38,069 nt of DNA from contig JABAZP010000007.1 in NCBI GenBank assembly GCA_018608405.1, forward strand, positions 26,706 to 64,774, in the 5' to 3' direction. This DNA comes from Flavobacteriales bacterium. GTDB lineage: Bacteria; Bacteroidota; Bacteroidia; Flavobacteriales_E; Vicingaceae. The translations under genes were made by a program, and so were the position numbers. Position 1 is the stretch's first letter. Every line of letters begins with the position of its first letter. The notes beneath the pieces are model-generated. The model did not search any database, was not told the origin of the DNA, and saw only the letters and a list, made by a program, of their open reading frames with translations. This document shows, piece after piece, positions 15,841-24,206 of the stretch.

Positions 15841-17040
15841 ATGAGTAATGCAATTCACAAATTTTTAGAGAACAATGTTAAGCCCAACTTTGATGAAGGT
15901 GGGAAATTAGAAAAGTACTTGCCAGCATACGATGCATTGGAAACATTTTTATTTGTTCCAGGGCATACAACAAATGGCAAAGGATCTCACATTAGAGATG
16001 GAATTGATATGAAACGTACCATGATTATGGTGGTTTTAGCTATGGTTCCGGCCTTATTATTTGGAATGTGGAACACAGGATATCAGCATTTTTTAGCAAC
16101 TGGAGAAGCGTACACTTTTATGGATGCTTTCTTGTATGGTGCGTTAAAAGTATTGCCTTTGGTTGTGGTTTCTTATGCTGCCGGATTAGGAGTTGAGTTC
16201 GTTTTCGCGATTATAAACAAACACCAAGTAGCCGAAGGCTTCTTGGTATCGGGAATGTTAATTCCACTTTGTCTACCTGTGGAGATTCCACTTTGGATGG
16301 TGGCAGCAGCAACCATTTTTGCCGTAATTATTGGAAAAGAAGTTTTTGGAGGAACAGGAATGAACATCTTGAACGTTGCACTTACTGCAAGAGCTTTCTT
16401 GTTTTTTGCTTACCCAACTTGGATGTCTGGTGACAAAGTCTGGATTGGTGGTGGAATGGATGAGTCAGTGGCTTATGCAGATGGTTCTACAGGAGCAACA
16501 ATTTTGGCTCAAGCTACTGAAAAATCTTCTGGTTTTGTCGATGCAGCAGGTGTTGCTTACGGCGACTCGTTTATGTCTGCCTTTTTAGGGTTAATTCCAG
16601 GATCAGTTGGAGAGACTAGCACATTGGCAATCATGATTGGAGCAGCAATCTTACTAATTACCGGAATCGCATCTTGGAAAATTATGTTTTCAGGAATACT
16701 TGGTGCTTATGTAATGGGATTGTTATTCAACTTATGGGGAGCAAATCCATTTATGGAAGTACCGGCTCACATGCACTTGGTAATTGGAGGTTTCGCTTTT
16801 GGAATCGTTTTCATGGCAACAGACCCGGTATCTGCAGCTCAAACTGCAACAGGTAAATACATTTATGGTTTCTTAATTGGATTTTTAGGAATTATGATTC
16901 GAGTATTTAACCCTGCCTACCCTGAGGGAATTATGTTGGCAATTTTATTCATGAACGTAATGGCGCCATTAATTGATCACTACGTTTTAGAAGCGAACAT
17001 TAAAAGGAGACAAAAACGTACAATGGCAGTTGCCGCTTAA
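15841..17040 (+). CDS. nqrB: Na+-NQR subunit B
   Basis: A 399-residue integral membrane subunit with about ten hydrophobic helices. It starts 18 bp after the nqrA stop. The covalent-FMN site is visible as GSTGATILAQAT with the acceptor Thr220, attached post-translationally by ApbE through a phosphoester. Other family blocks are HIRDGIDMKRTMIMVV, KEVFGGTGMNILNVALTARA, and FMATDPVSAAQTATGKYIYG near the C terminus. NqrB also holds riboflavin in this complex and, with NqrD and NqrE, forms the sodium path. ApbE is not encoded in the window. Confidence 0.96.
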   Translation: MSNAIHKFLENNVKPNFDEGGKLEKYLPAYDALETFLFVPGHTTNGKGSHIRDGIDMKRTMIMVVLAMVPALLFGMWNTGYQHFLATGEAYTFMDAFLYGALKVLPLVVVSYAAGLGVEFVFAIINKHQVAEGFLVSGMLIPLCLPVEIPLWMVAAATIFAVIIGKEVFGGTGMNILNVALTARAFLFFAYPTWMSGDKVWIGGGMDESVAYADGSTGATILAQATEKSSGFVDAAGVAYGDSFMSAFLGLIPGSVGETSTLAIMIGAAILLITGIASWKIMFSGILGAYVMGLLFNLWGANPFMEVPAHMHLVIGGFAFGIVFMATDPVSAAQTATGKYIYGFLIGFLGIMIRVFNPAYPEGIMLAILFMNVMAPLIDHYVLEANIKRRQKRTMAVAA

Positions 17041-17052
17041 TACATATTAGAA

Positions 17053-17772
17053 ATGGACGTAAATAAAAATTCATACACATTCACTTTTTCCGCAATACTT
17101 GTTATTGTTGTAGGGGCATCTTTGGCATTTGTAGCTGAAGGATTAAAGCCGCTTCAAAAAGAGAATGTACGACTAGAAAAAATGCAGAACATTCTTGCTT
17201 CTGTAAAGGTTGAAGCAACGCCAGATGAAGCTGCAGCAAAATTTGAGCAATACATTGTTGAGCAGGTAATGTTGGACAACGACGGTAATGTAGTTTCTCC
17301 TGAAGGCTTAACTGCTTTTGACATTGATGTTGTGAAGGAATTCAAAACATTGGATATAGAAAAAAGAAACTACCCACTATTTGTTTTTGAAGATAACGGA
17401 GCTAGAAAGTACATTGTACCGATGGCAGGAAATGGACTTTGGGGGCCTATTTGGGGTTTCGTAGCATTTGAGGGCGACATGAACACTATTTATGGTTCAA
17501 CTTTCGATCACAAAACAGAAACTCCTGGATTGGGAGCGGAAATCAATCAGCCATTTTTTCAAGATAAATTTATTGGTAAAACAATCTTCGATGGCTCTGA
17601 ATATGTTTCTGTAGAAGTTGTGAAAGGCGGCGCAGACGTTGAAGGAAAGAGCCACATGGTTGATGGTATTTCAGGTGGAACAATTACCTCTAAGGGTGTA
17701 GGTGAAATGATGCAAAGAACCTTGAACGTTTATGTACCTTACTTCAAAGGCAATCAAAAAGCTGCTTTATAA
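17053..17772 (+). CDS. nqrC: Na+-NQR subunit C
   Basis: A 239-residue subunit with one N-terminal membrane anchor (about 9-27, FSAILVIVVGASLAFVAEG) and a periplasmic FMN-binding domain. Conserved parts are MAGNGLWGPIWGFVAF, FDHKTETPGLGAEI and DGISGGTITSKGV, in which Thr210 is the covalent FMN acceptor. The residue before Thr210 is Gly where the usual SGAT motif has Ala; the substitution is small and the site is probably still used. Length is a little below the usual 250-270. Starts 12 bp after nqrB. Confidence 0.95.
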   Translation: MDVNKNSYTFTFSAILVIVVGASLAFVAEGLKPLQKENVRLEKMQNILASVKVEATPDEAAAKFEQYIVEQVMLDNDGNVVSPEGLTAFDIDVVKEFKTLDIEKRNYPLFVFEDNGARKYIVPMAGNGLWGPIWGFVAFEGDMNTIYGSTFDHKTETPGLGAEINQPFFQDKFIGKTIFDGSEYVSVEVVKGGADVEGKSHMVDGISGGTITSKGVGEMMQRTLNVYVPYFKGNQKAAL

Positions 17773-17792
17773 TTTTTAAAACCGACTAAGCT

Positions 17793-18470
17793 ATGAGCGA
17801 AACAGTAGAAGCAACAGCAGTTGTAAAAGAACCAAAAGAGCCGTTATTCTCTTCAAAAAATAAAAGACTTTTATCAGACCCATTGAACGATGACAACCCG
17901 ATTACCATTCAGGTATTAGGTATTTGTTCTGCATTAGCCATTACGGTTCAGGTAAAGCAGGCAGTAGTAATGTCCTTGTCAGTGTTAGTAGTAATGATTG
18001 GAGCGAACTTAATTGTTTCTTGGTTAAGAAATTTAATTCCATCAAGGGTTAGAATTATTGTGCAGTTAGTAATTGTTGCAGCCCTAGTAATCTTAGTAGA
18101 CCAAGTTTTGAAAGCATACTTATATGATGTAAGTAAACAACTTTCAGTTTTCGTTGGTCTAATTATTACCAACTGTATTATTATGGGTCGTTTAGAGGCA
18201 TTTGCATTAGCAAATAAACCGTGGCCTTCGTTTTTAGATGCAGTAGGTAATGCTGCTGGTTACGGATGGATTTTAATTGCAGTTGCTGTAGTTAGAGAGC
18301 TATTTGGTTCAGGTAAACTTTACGGTTTTCAAGTAATACCAGATGCGTTTTATGACTTTGGTTACTTCAATAATGGATTAATGATTTTGCCTCCAATGGC
18401 TTTAATTACAGTTGGAATCATTATTTGGGTTCAACGTTCTAGAAACACCAAACTAATCGAAGAAAATTAA
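17793..18470 (+). CDS. nqrD: Na+-NQR subunit D
   Basis: A 225-residue membrane subunit with about six helices and the family blocks [25 protein letters not shown] (shown broken: [28 protein letters not shown]), [21 protein letters not shown] and [22 protein letters not shown]. The Cys in GICSALAIT and that in ITNCIIMGR are the conserved cysteines that, with those of NqrE, hold the intramembrane 2Fe-2S cluster. The protein has a 30-residue hydrophilic N-terminal extension ([20 protein letters not shown]), seen in some Bacteroidota NqrD. Homologous to NqrE and RnfE. Confidence 0.95.
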   Translation: MSETVEATAVVKEPKEPLFSSKNKRLLSDPLNDDNPITIQVLGICSALAITVQVKQAVVMSLSVLVVMIGANLIVSWLRNLIPSRVRIIVQLVIVAALVILVDQVLKAYLYDVSKQLSVFVGLIITNCIIMGRLEAFALANKPWPSFLDAVGNAAGYGWILIAVAVVRELFGSGKLYGFQVIPDAFYDFGYFNNGLMILPPMALITVGIIIWVQRSRNTKLIEEN

Positions 18471-18475
18471 TAAAG

Positions 18476-19090
18476 ATGGAATACGTAAATATATTTATCA
18501 AGTCGATTTTTATCGACAACATGATTTTCGCTTATTTCTTAGGAATGTGTTCTTATTTGGCCGTTTCTAAAACAGTGAAAACTGGAGTTGGTCTTGGAGC
18601 AGCAGTAATTTTTGTTTTAGGTATTACGGTGCCGATTAACTACTTGTTAGAGAATTACGTGTTGAAAGAAGGAGCTTTAGTTTGGTTAGATGCCGATTTT
18701 GCTGATGTAGATTTAAGTTTCTTAAGTTTTATCATGTTTATCGCAGTAATTGCATCCATGGTGCAATTGGTTGAAATGGCAGTTGAAAAGTATGCTCCTG
18801 CACTGTACGGTGCGTTGGGAATCTTCTTACCATTAATTGCAGTAAACTGTTCTATTTTAGGTGGCTCTTTATTTATGCAAGAGAGACAATATGCGAACAT
18901 TGCAGAAGCTACAGTGTTTGGCTTAGGGTCAGGAGTTGGTTGGTTTTTAGCAATTGTAGCTATTGCAGCGATTAGAGAAAAAATCAGATATTCAAAAGTA
19001 CCTGCTCCATTAAGAGGCTTAGGAATAACATTCATCATCACCGGTTTGATGGGAATGGCGTTCATGAGTTTTATGGGAATTGAGTTGTAA
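18476..19090 (+). CDS. nqrE: Na+-NQR subunit E
   Basis: A 204-residue membrane subunit with six helices, paralogous to NqrD in inverted topology. Family blocks seen are [21 protein letters not shown] with the conserved Cys of GMCSYLAVS, the long insertion [37 protein letters not shown] with the second conserved Cys, and [21 protein letters not shown]. Starts only 5 bp after the nqrD stop, consistent with equal stoichiometry. Confidence 0.96.
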   Translation: MEYVNIFIKSIFIDNMIFAYFLGMCSYLAVSKTVKTGVGLGAAVIFVLGITVPINYLLENYVLKEGALVWLDADFADVDLSFLSFIMFIAVIASMVQLVEMAVEKYAPALYGALGIFLPLIAVNCSILGGSLFMQERQYANIAEATVFGLGSGVGWFLAIVAIAAIREKIRYSKVPAPLRGLGITFIITGLMGMAFMSFMGIEL

Positions 19091-19109
19091 TTTAAAGAAT
19101 TAGAAGAAG

Positions 19110-20417
19110 ATGATATTAGTATTAAATACAGCAACAGTAGGATTGGCGATAGTCGTCGTATTGTTAGTAATGTTATTATTAGTAAGTCTTTTGCTTTGGG
19201 CAAAGGCTAAACTTACTAATTCAGGTCCTGTTTCGTTAACCATCAATGGAGAAAAGAATGTTCAAGTTCAAGCGGGTAGTACGCTGCTTTCAACGTTGAG
19301 TAGCGAAAAAATATTTTTACCATCGGCCTGTGGAGGTGGTGGTACTTGTGCCATGTGCAAGTGTCAGGTAACTAGCGGTGGAGGAGAAATTCTTCCAACA
19401 GAGAAGCCTTACTTTTCAAGGAAAGAAATCGCTGATAACTGGAGATTAGGTTGCCAGGTAAAGGTGAAAGAAGACATGGTAGTTGAAGTACCTGAAGAAG
19501 TATTTGGAATTAAGAAATGGGAAGCTACAGTTGTTTCTAATTACTCAGTAGCTTCTTTCATAAAGGAATTCATTGTTGAGTTACCAGAAGATATGGACTA
19601 CAAGGCTGGGGGTTATATTCAGATTGAAATACCAAAAACAGTCGTAGACTTTAAGGATATTGATATCACTGCTCACCCGGAAGAGCACCCGGGTCAACCA
19701 GATAAGTTTAAAGCAGAGTGGGACAAGTTTAACTTGTGGCCTTTGCAAATGAAGAATGACGAATTGGTAGAACGAGCATATTCAATGGCTTCTTATCCTG
19801 CGGAGGGAAGAAGAATTATGTTGAACGTGCGTATTGCAACTCCACCATGGGATAGAGAAAAAAACGGATGGATGAATGTTAATCCAGGCGTTGCTTCTTC
19901 TTATATCTACAACCAAAAGAAAGGAGACAAAGTAACTGTTTCAGGACCTTACGGTGAATTCTTTATCAAGGAAACAGATGCAGAGATGTTATACATCGGG
20001 GGTGGTGCAGGAATGGCTCCAATGCGTTCTCACTTATATCACCTGTTCAGAACACTAAAAACAGGTAGAAAAGTGACTTACTGGTACGGCGGTCGTTCTA
20101 AAAGAGAATTGTTCTACATCGATCACTTTAGAGCATTAGAAAAGGATTTTCCAAACTTTAAATTTTACATGGTATTGTCTGAGCCATTAGAAGAGGATAA
20201 CTGGAAAAAAATGGAGAACATGGAAGACGACGGAGACGGTTTTGTTGGGTTTGTGCACCAGTCAGTAATTGATCAGTACTTGACCAAACATGACGCTCCT
20301 GAGGATATTGAGTTTTACTTTTGTGGTCCTCCAATGATGAACCAAGCGGTACTAAAAATGTGCGACGATTGGGGAGTTCCTGAAGAGAATGTATCTTTCG
20401 ACGATTTCGGTGGATAA
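19110..20417 (+). CDS. nqrF: Na+-NQR subunit F, NADH-oxidising
   Basis: A 435-residue electron-input subunit. It has a single N-terminal anchor (about 8-30), a plant-type 2Fe-2S ferredoxin domain with [16 protein letters not shown] carrying Cys74, Cys80 and Cys83 and a fourth ligand at Cys115 (RLGCQV), an FAD domain with [12 protein letters not shown], and an NADH domain with [14 protein letters not shown] and [13 protein letters not shown] near the C terminus. Length is slightly above the typical 407-410. It accepts hydride from NADH on the cytoplasmic side and feeds the NqrD/E cluster. Last gene of the operon, followed by the terminator at 20441-20470. Confidence 0.96.
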   Translation: MILVLNTATVGLAIVVVLLVMLLLVSLLLWAKAKLTNSGPVSLTINGEKNVQVQAGSTLLSTLSSEKIFLPSACGGGGTCAMCKCQVTSGGGEILPTEKPYFSRKEIADNWRLGCQVKVKEDMVVEVPEEVFGIKKWEATVVSNYSVASFIKEFIVELPEDMDYKAGGYIQIEIPKTVVDFKDIDITAHPEEHPGQPDKFKAEWDKFNLWPLQMKNDELVERAYSMASYPAEGRRIMLNVRIATPPWDREKNGWMNVNPGVASSYIYNQKKGDKVTVSGPYGEFFIKETDAEMLYIGGGAGMAPMRSHLYHLFRTLKTGRKVTYWYGGRSKRELFYIDHFRALEKDFPNFKFYMVLSEPLEEDNWKKMENMEDDGDGFVGFVHQSVIDQYLTKHDAPEDIEFYFCGPPMMNQAVLKMCDDWGVPEENVSFDDFGG

Positions 20418-20440
20418 ACTATAAAGATGAATTAAAAATG

Positions 20441-20475
20441 AAAAGGCTTGCCAATTATGGCAAGCCTTTTTTATT
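20441..20475. terminator. Bidirectional rho-independent terminator, nqrF/ppa
   Basis: A perfect 13-bp stem, AAAAGGCTTGCCA (20441-20453) and TGGCAAGCCTTTT (20458-20470), closes on the loop ATTA and runs into a T tract on the + strand. On the - strand the run AAAATG-AAAA upstream gives a matching U-rich tail, so it can end both the nqr operon and ppa, whose stop is 25 bp away. Confidence 0.92.
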
Positions 20476-20494
20476 TGTTAAGCCTTGCAGTAAT

Positions 20495-21028
20495 TTATTT
20501 ACTCATTAATTTTTTATAATCTAACACACTTTGTTCGATTACTTCCCTTGCCACGTTGGCGCCCTGAAACTCTTCGACAATTACTTCTTTCTTCTCCAAT
20601 TTTTTGTAGTCTTCAAAAAAGCTTCTCAACTCTTTGATGGAATGATTTGGTAGCTCTGAGACATCTTGGATGTGCCCAACACTCATGTCGTTCACGGCGA
20701 CAGCAATAATCTTATCGTCGCTCTCTCCTTCGTCTAACATTCTCATAACGCCAATTGGTCTCGCTTCAACTAGGCACATCGGAACAATATCAATTTGAGA
20801 AAGGACTAAAATATCTAACGGATCCCCATCATCACAATACGTTTGTGGAATAAATCCATAGTTAGATGGGTAATTGATAGAAGAGTAGAGTACTCTATCT
20901 AAAATGAGCATACCCGAATCTTTATCTAATTCATACTTTGCTCTGCTATTTCTCGGTATTTCTATGATACCTGTAACGGTAGTCGGTGAATTTTTTCCGA
21001 TGTGAACATCGTGCCAGGGGTTAAACAT
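20495..21028 (-). CDS. ppa: Inorganic pyrophosphatase, family I
   Basis: A 177-residue soluble family I pyrophosphatase that hydrolyses PPi to two phosphates with Mg2+. The signature [11 protein letters not shown] at 66-76 holds the metal-binding aspartates; [17 protein letters not shown] at 23-39 supplies active-site Glu, Arg and Lys, and [12 protein letters not shown] at 53-64 the conserved tyrosines. [18 protein letters not shown] and the C-terminal [15 protein letters not shown] complete the fold. Length equals the bacterial norm (about 175). Transcribed toward the nqr terminator and divergent from queA. Confidence 0.96.
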   Translation of the reverse strand: MFNPWHDVHIGKNSPTTVTGIIEIPRNSRAKYELDKDSGMLILDRVLYSSINYPSNYGFIPQTYCDDGDPLDILVLSQIDIVPMCLVEARPIGVMRMLDEGESDDKIIAVAVNDMSVGHIQDVSELPNHSIKELRSFFEDYKKLEKKEVIVEEFQGANVAREVIEQSVLDYKKLMSK

Positions 21029-21051
21029 GATTGTTTTTTGTTAATGGATTT

Positions 21052-21059
21052 CAAAAGTA
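21052..21059 (-). promoter_or_regulatory. TAnnTTTG promoter box of ppa
   Basis: On the - strand TACTTTTG matches the -7 consensus, with TTTG (21076-21079) sixteen bases further upstream as a candidate -33 element. Predicted leader is about 20 nt before the ATG at 21028. Confidence 0.55.
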
Positions 21060-21164
21060 GGTATTAAGCCACAATCAAATAATAAACTATCGTTAAATTT
21101 AAGCTGCTTCAAGGGAGGATTTAATAATCTGATATTTATGGATGAGATATTAAATCATAGCCCT

Positions 21165-21172
21165 TATTTTTG
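21165..21172 (+). promoter_or_regulatory. TAnnTTTG promoter box of queA, near-leaderless
   Basis: TATTTTTG is followed by CAAGC and then the queA ATG. If the box sits at -7 as usual, transcription starts one or two bases before the ATG. No clear -33 element was seen. Confidence 0.5.
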
Positions 21173-21177
21173 CAAGC

Positions 21178-22371
21178 ATGAATCGAGAACAGCTAGAATC
21201 GAAGGATTTTTATTACGAACTACCCGATGAAAAAATTGCAAAATATCCGCTGGAGAATCGCAATTCATCAAAGCTGTTAACGTACAAAAATGGAGCAATT
21301 GACACAGATGTATTTTCAAATTTAGAGGCGTATTTGCCTGAGGAGACATTGCTTGTCTTTAACGATACCAAAGTACTAGCAGCAAGGCTATACTTTCAAA
21401 GAAAAACGGGTGCTAAAATTGAAATATTCTGTTTGGAGCCATTTGAACAAACAGTTGAACAAGCGTTGACCTCGAAGCAAGAATGTAAGTGGCAATGTTT
21501 GGTGGGAAACCTTAAGCGGTTTAAGGATGGAGAAGTACTAGAGCTCGCTATTGCCGGAACAACTTTAAGAGCAAGTATTAACGAAAAGCGCGCGACAGAC
21601 GTAATTATCCAATTTGAATGGGAGGGAGGTATTGAATTTTCGGAAATATTGAATGAGGCAGGAGAAATTCCACTTCCTCCATACTTGAACCGAAAGACGG
21701 AATTAGCTGACCAAGAAAATTACCAAACGGTTTATGCCAAAAATGAGGGGGCTGTAGCTGCTCCTACTGCAGGTTTGCACTTCATAGATAGCCAACTAAA
21801 AAAGATACAGCAAAAAGGTCATGATTTAGCGTACCTCACTTTATTTGTTGGTGCAGGAACTTTTCGTTCGGTGAAATCAGCTAAACTGGTTGACCATGAT
21901 ATGCACGAAGAACGCATTGTAATTGATAAAGCAACCCTTCAGCAATTGGCGCTGAAGCAAGGTAAAATTATTTGTGTTGGAACCACTAGTCTTCGTTCCT
22001 TAGAAAGCTTGTATTGGCTGGCGGTCAAAATGAAACATAACGGCAATGCGAATGAAAGCTTGATAACTCAAGAAGATGCGTATCAATTGCCTGCCGATTT
22101 TACTTGGAAGGAAGCTTGCGAATTTTTGTTGCAGTTGTTGGAAAAATCTGGTGATAGTAAAATCGATTTTCACTCTGCTTTGTTCATTATGCCGGGATAC
22201 GAATGGAAAGCGATCAGTGGATTAATTACAAATTTTCACCAACCCAAGAGCACTTTACTTGCATTGGTTTCTTCTTGGATTGGAGAAGATTGGCACAAGG
22301 TATATAATTACGCATTGAACAACGATTTTCGTTTCTTAAGTTACGGTGATAGTTCTATTTTATTGAAGTAA
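21178..22371 (+). CDS. queA: S-adenosylmethionine:tRNA ribosyltransferase-isomerase QueA
   Basis: A 397-residue enzyme that transfers and isomerises the ribose of S-adenosylmethionine onto preQ1 at tRNA position 34, giving epoxyqueuosine. Family motifs in order: FYYELPDEKIAKYPLENRNSSKLL (broken: YELPDEKIAKYPLENR, SSKLL), VFNDTKVLAARL, GEIPLPPYLNRK, YQTVYAKNEGAVAAPTAGLHF, LFVGAGTFRSVK, MHEERIVID, VGTTSLRSLESL and LITNFHQPKSTLLAL. The length exceeds the usual 345-355 by an insertion around 85-130, a common Bacteroidota variant. The ATG is close to its promoter box. Convergent with the Sua5 gene. Confidence 0.95.
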   Translation: MNREQLESKDFYYELPDEKIAKYPLENRNSSKLLTYKNGAIDTDVFSNLEAYLPEETLLVFNDTKVLAARLYFQRKTGAKIEIFCLEPFEQTVEQALTSKQECKWQCLVGNLKRFKDGEVLELAIAGTTLRASINEKRATDVIIQFEWEGGIEFSEILNEAGEIPLPPYLNRKTELADQENYQTVYAKNEGAVAAPTAGLHFIDSQLKKIQQKGHDLAYLTLFVGAGTFRSVKSAKLVDHDMHEERIVIDKATLQQLALKQGKIICVGTTSLRSLESLYWLAVKMKHNGNANESLITQEDAYQLPADFTWKEACEFLLQLLEKSGDSKIDFHSALFIMPGYEWKAISGLITNFHQPKSTLLALVSSWIGEDWHKVYNYALNNDFRFLSYGDSSILLK

Positions 22372-22440
22372 AGAAAGATCGACCGTTTTACCAATTTACC
22401 TGTATTTTATTAGAAAAGCTAACAGTTAGTACTCTTGCTG

Positions 22441-23397
22441 CTACGAATGAACAGCCCTGCTCAATCGATCGTTCACTGATCTTCCTAACCCCTCGTTTGG
22501 TAGTGGTTCGATAACAATGTAGTCTAAGCCCAACTTATCAAGTTCGTGAAGTGTTTGGTAAATTCGCTGTGCAGCTTCTTGCAAATCACCTGATGGGGAT
22601 AAGATTACTTCTTTAGCTACTTCCAATTGTGCTGATTGTTTAAACACAATGAGTCCAATTTTTGAGGCAACGTTTTTGTTTACAAAGTCTTTAACGTTTT
22701 CCGCGACTATGGTTTTTGTCTTAGGAGCATAGTGTTTTTTAGACATTCCAGGAGTTACAACATTACTTTGATTGGAATCAAATAAGGCAACTTTTCCAAC
22801 TACGTTTTCAATTGCTTCAATACTTATAGCTCCTAAGCGATAAATAATAACCTGGTTGTTCTCAAATCCAACAATAGTAGACTCAATTCCCGCTTGACAA
22901 ATGCCACTATCTAAGACCATTTTTAATCCCTTAGGAAAGTAATCGGCTACGTGTTGCGCACTAGTAGGACTAATCCGCTCAAAAGGATTTGCACTGGGTG
23001 CTGCAATGGGTCCTGTTTTTTTTAATAATTGTAACAACTTTGGATGATTGGGAACTCTTATTCCAACCGTATTTTTACCTGCAGTTATTTGATTGCTTAC
23101 GTGTTTGGTCTTTGGTAAAACTAAGGTAAGAGAACCGGGCCAAAATTGATGTGCTAACTTTTTTAAAGGTTCAGGAAAAGATTTACATAACTCTTCAGCC
23201 TGTTTAATATTGGCGACATGAACGATTAATGGATTTGTTCTTGGCCTTCCCTTTAATTCGAAGATGTAGTCAATTGCCTTTGGGAAACTAATTGATGCTG
23301 CTAAACCGTATACCGTTTCTGTTGGAATAGCTACCACCTCGCCTTGAAGTAGCAGTTCAGTGGCCTTTTCAACAGAAGTTTGAATGATCCTTTCCAT
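22441..23397 (-). CDS. L-threonylcarbamoyladenylate synthase, Sua5 type
   Basis: A 318-residue enzyme making threonylcarbamoyl-AMP from threonine, bicarbonate and ATP, the first step of t6A37 in tRNA. The YrdC/TsaC domain covers about 1-190 with VVAIPTETVYGLAA at 21-34, the KGRPRTNPL motif at 49-57, WPGSLTLVLP at 86-95, and GPIAAPSANPF at 129-139. A linker PGMSKKHYAPKTKT and a C-terminal Sua5 domain (about 225-318) with GLIVFKQ, AAQRIYQTLHELDKLG and LGRSVNDRLSRAV make it the long Sua5 form rather than the short TsaC. Lies 22 bp after the DUF1684 gene on the same strand, so probably co-transcribed. Confidence 0.94.
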   Translation of the reverse strand: MERIIQTSVEKATELLLQGEVVAIPTETVYGLAASISFPKAIDYIFELKGRPRTNPLIVHVANIKQAEELCKSFPEPLKKLAHQFWPGSLTLVLPKTKHVSNQITAGKNTVGIRVPNHPKLLQLLKKTGPIAAPSANPFERISPTSAQHVADYFPKGLKMVLDSGICQAGIESTIVGFENNQVIIYRLGAISIEAIENVVGKVALFDSNQSNVVTPGMSKKHYAPKTKTIVAENVKDFVNKNVASKIGLIVFKQSAQLEVAKEVILSPSGDLQEAAQRIYQTLHELDKLGLDYIVIEPLPNEGLGRSVNDRLSRAVHS

Positions 23398-23419
23398 TGC
23401 ATCAAAGTTCGTGTTTTAT

Positions 23420-24016
23420 CTAGTCTTTTGACACGTATCTTACTCCCGCCTCAATTCGAGTGTTCAAGTGATTTTCTTTGGGTGGAATGGGGCAGCTGTA
23501 TTTATAATTGTAAGCGCAGTAAGGGTTGTAAGCCTGGTTGAAATCAATCACCATTTCATTTCCTTCGGTTATTCTTAAATCGATAAAACGTCCGCCACCG
23601 TACGTTTCATTTCCCGAAGTTTCATCCGTAAACGGAAGAAAAAGGTAGTCTTCGTATTCCGGGTTACTTGTACCGTAGCTTTTGTAAATGTTCAAGTTGT
23701 GTTCTGCGCCATTCAAATCAAACGTAGCGACAGCGTATACCACATATTCGGGCCTGCGGTCCGTGGTTGTTTTCATTTTAAACGGTTTTACTTTTTCTAT
23801 TCGATTAATCCTCGCGACAACAATGTATTGTGAATCAATTTTATAAAAGGGAAGGCCTTTATAGTTTATTAAGTCTTCTTTCAGGAGCGGAGAACTCTCC
23901 TCATCGGCGTAATGTTCATTCGTTTCTTTTTGAAACTGTTCGGCTGTTTTTTGTTGAGTAAAACCAACTGTTGTACAAAACAAAAACAGTAAAAAAGTAA
24001 AAGTGACTCTTTTCAT
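23420..24016 (-). CDS. DUF1684 exported protein
   Basis: A 198-residue protein with signal peptide MKRVTFTFLLFLFCTTVGFTQ. The mature part carries the DUF1684 hallmarks: EESSPLLKEDLINYKGLPFYKID, an acidic-aromatic core, YLFLPFTDETSGNETYGGGRFIDL and near the C terminus AYNPYCAYNYKYSCPIPPKENHL, in which the paired cysteines and the PYCxY...CPxPP motif are the family signature. The family has no assigned function; a flavin-like or beta-sandwich fold has been predicted elsewhere but cannot be judged here. Divergent from the receptor gene at 24207 with 190 bp between starts, in which no strong promoter box was found. Confidence 0.88.
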   Translation of the reverse strand: MKRVTFTFLLFLFCTTVGFTQQKTAEQFQKETNEHYADEESSPLLKEDLINYKGLPFYKIDSQYIVVARINRIEKVKPFKMKTTTDRRPEYVVYAVATFDLNGAEHNLNIYKSYGTSNPEYEDYLFLPFTDETSGNETYGGGRFIDLRITEGNEMVIDFNQAYNPYCAYNYKYSCPIPPKENHLNTRIEAGVRYVSKD

Positions 24017-24206
24017 GTTTGAAAAGTAAGCAAACTGCAGTTTTTAAGCTCCCGTTGAAGTCATATTTTCTTGGAGTAAGAATTACTGCATAAGTCAGAT
24101 GACTGAATCCATTCACTTATTCCGTTCATCTTGTGAAAAGCCCATTTGTCTCTATTAATGTTACTGAATCAAAATAATAAGTCCATGTTTGCTGCAAATT
24201 AATACT

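Noticed and set aside
18655..19203. 182-residue frame on the - strand opposite nqrE
   Set aside because: Low-complexity antisense translation of a membrane-protein gene; nqrE is unambiguous.
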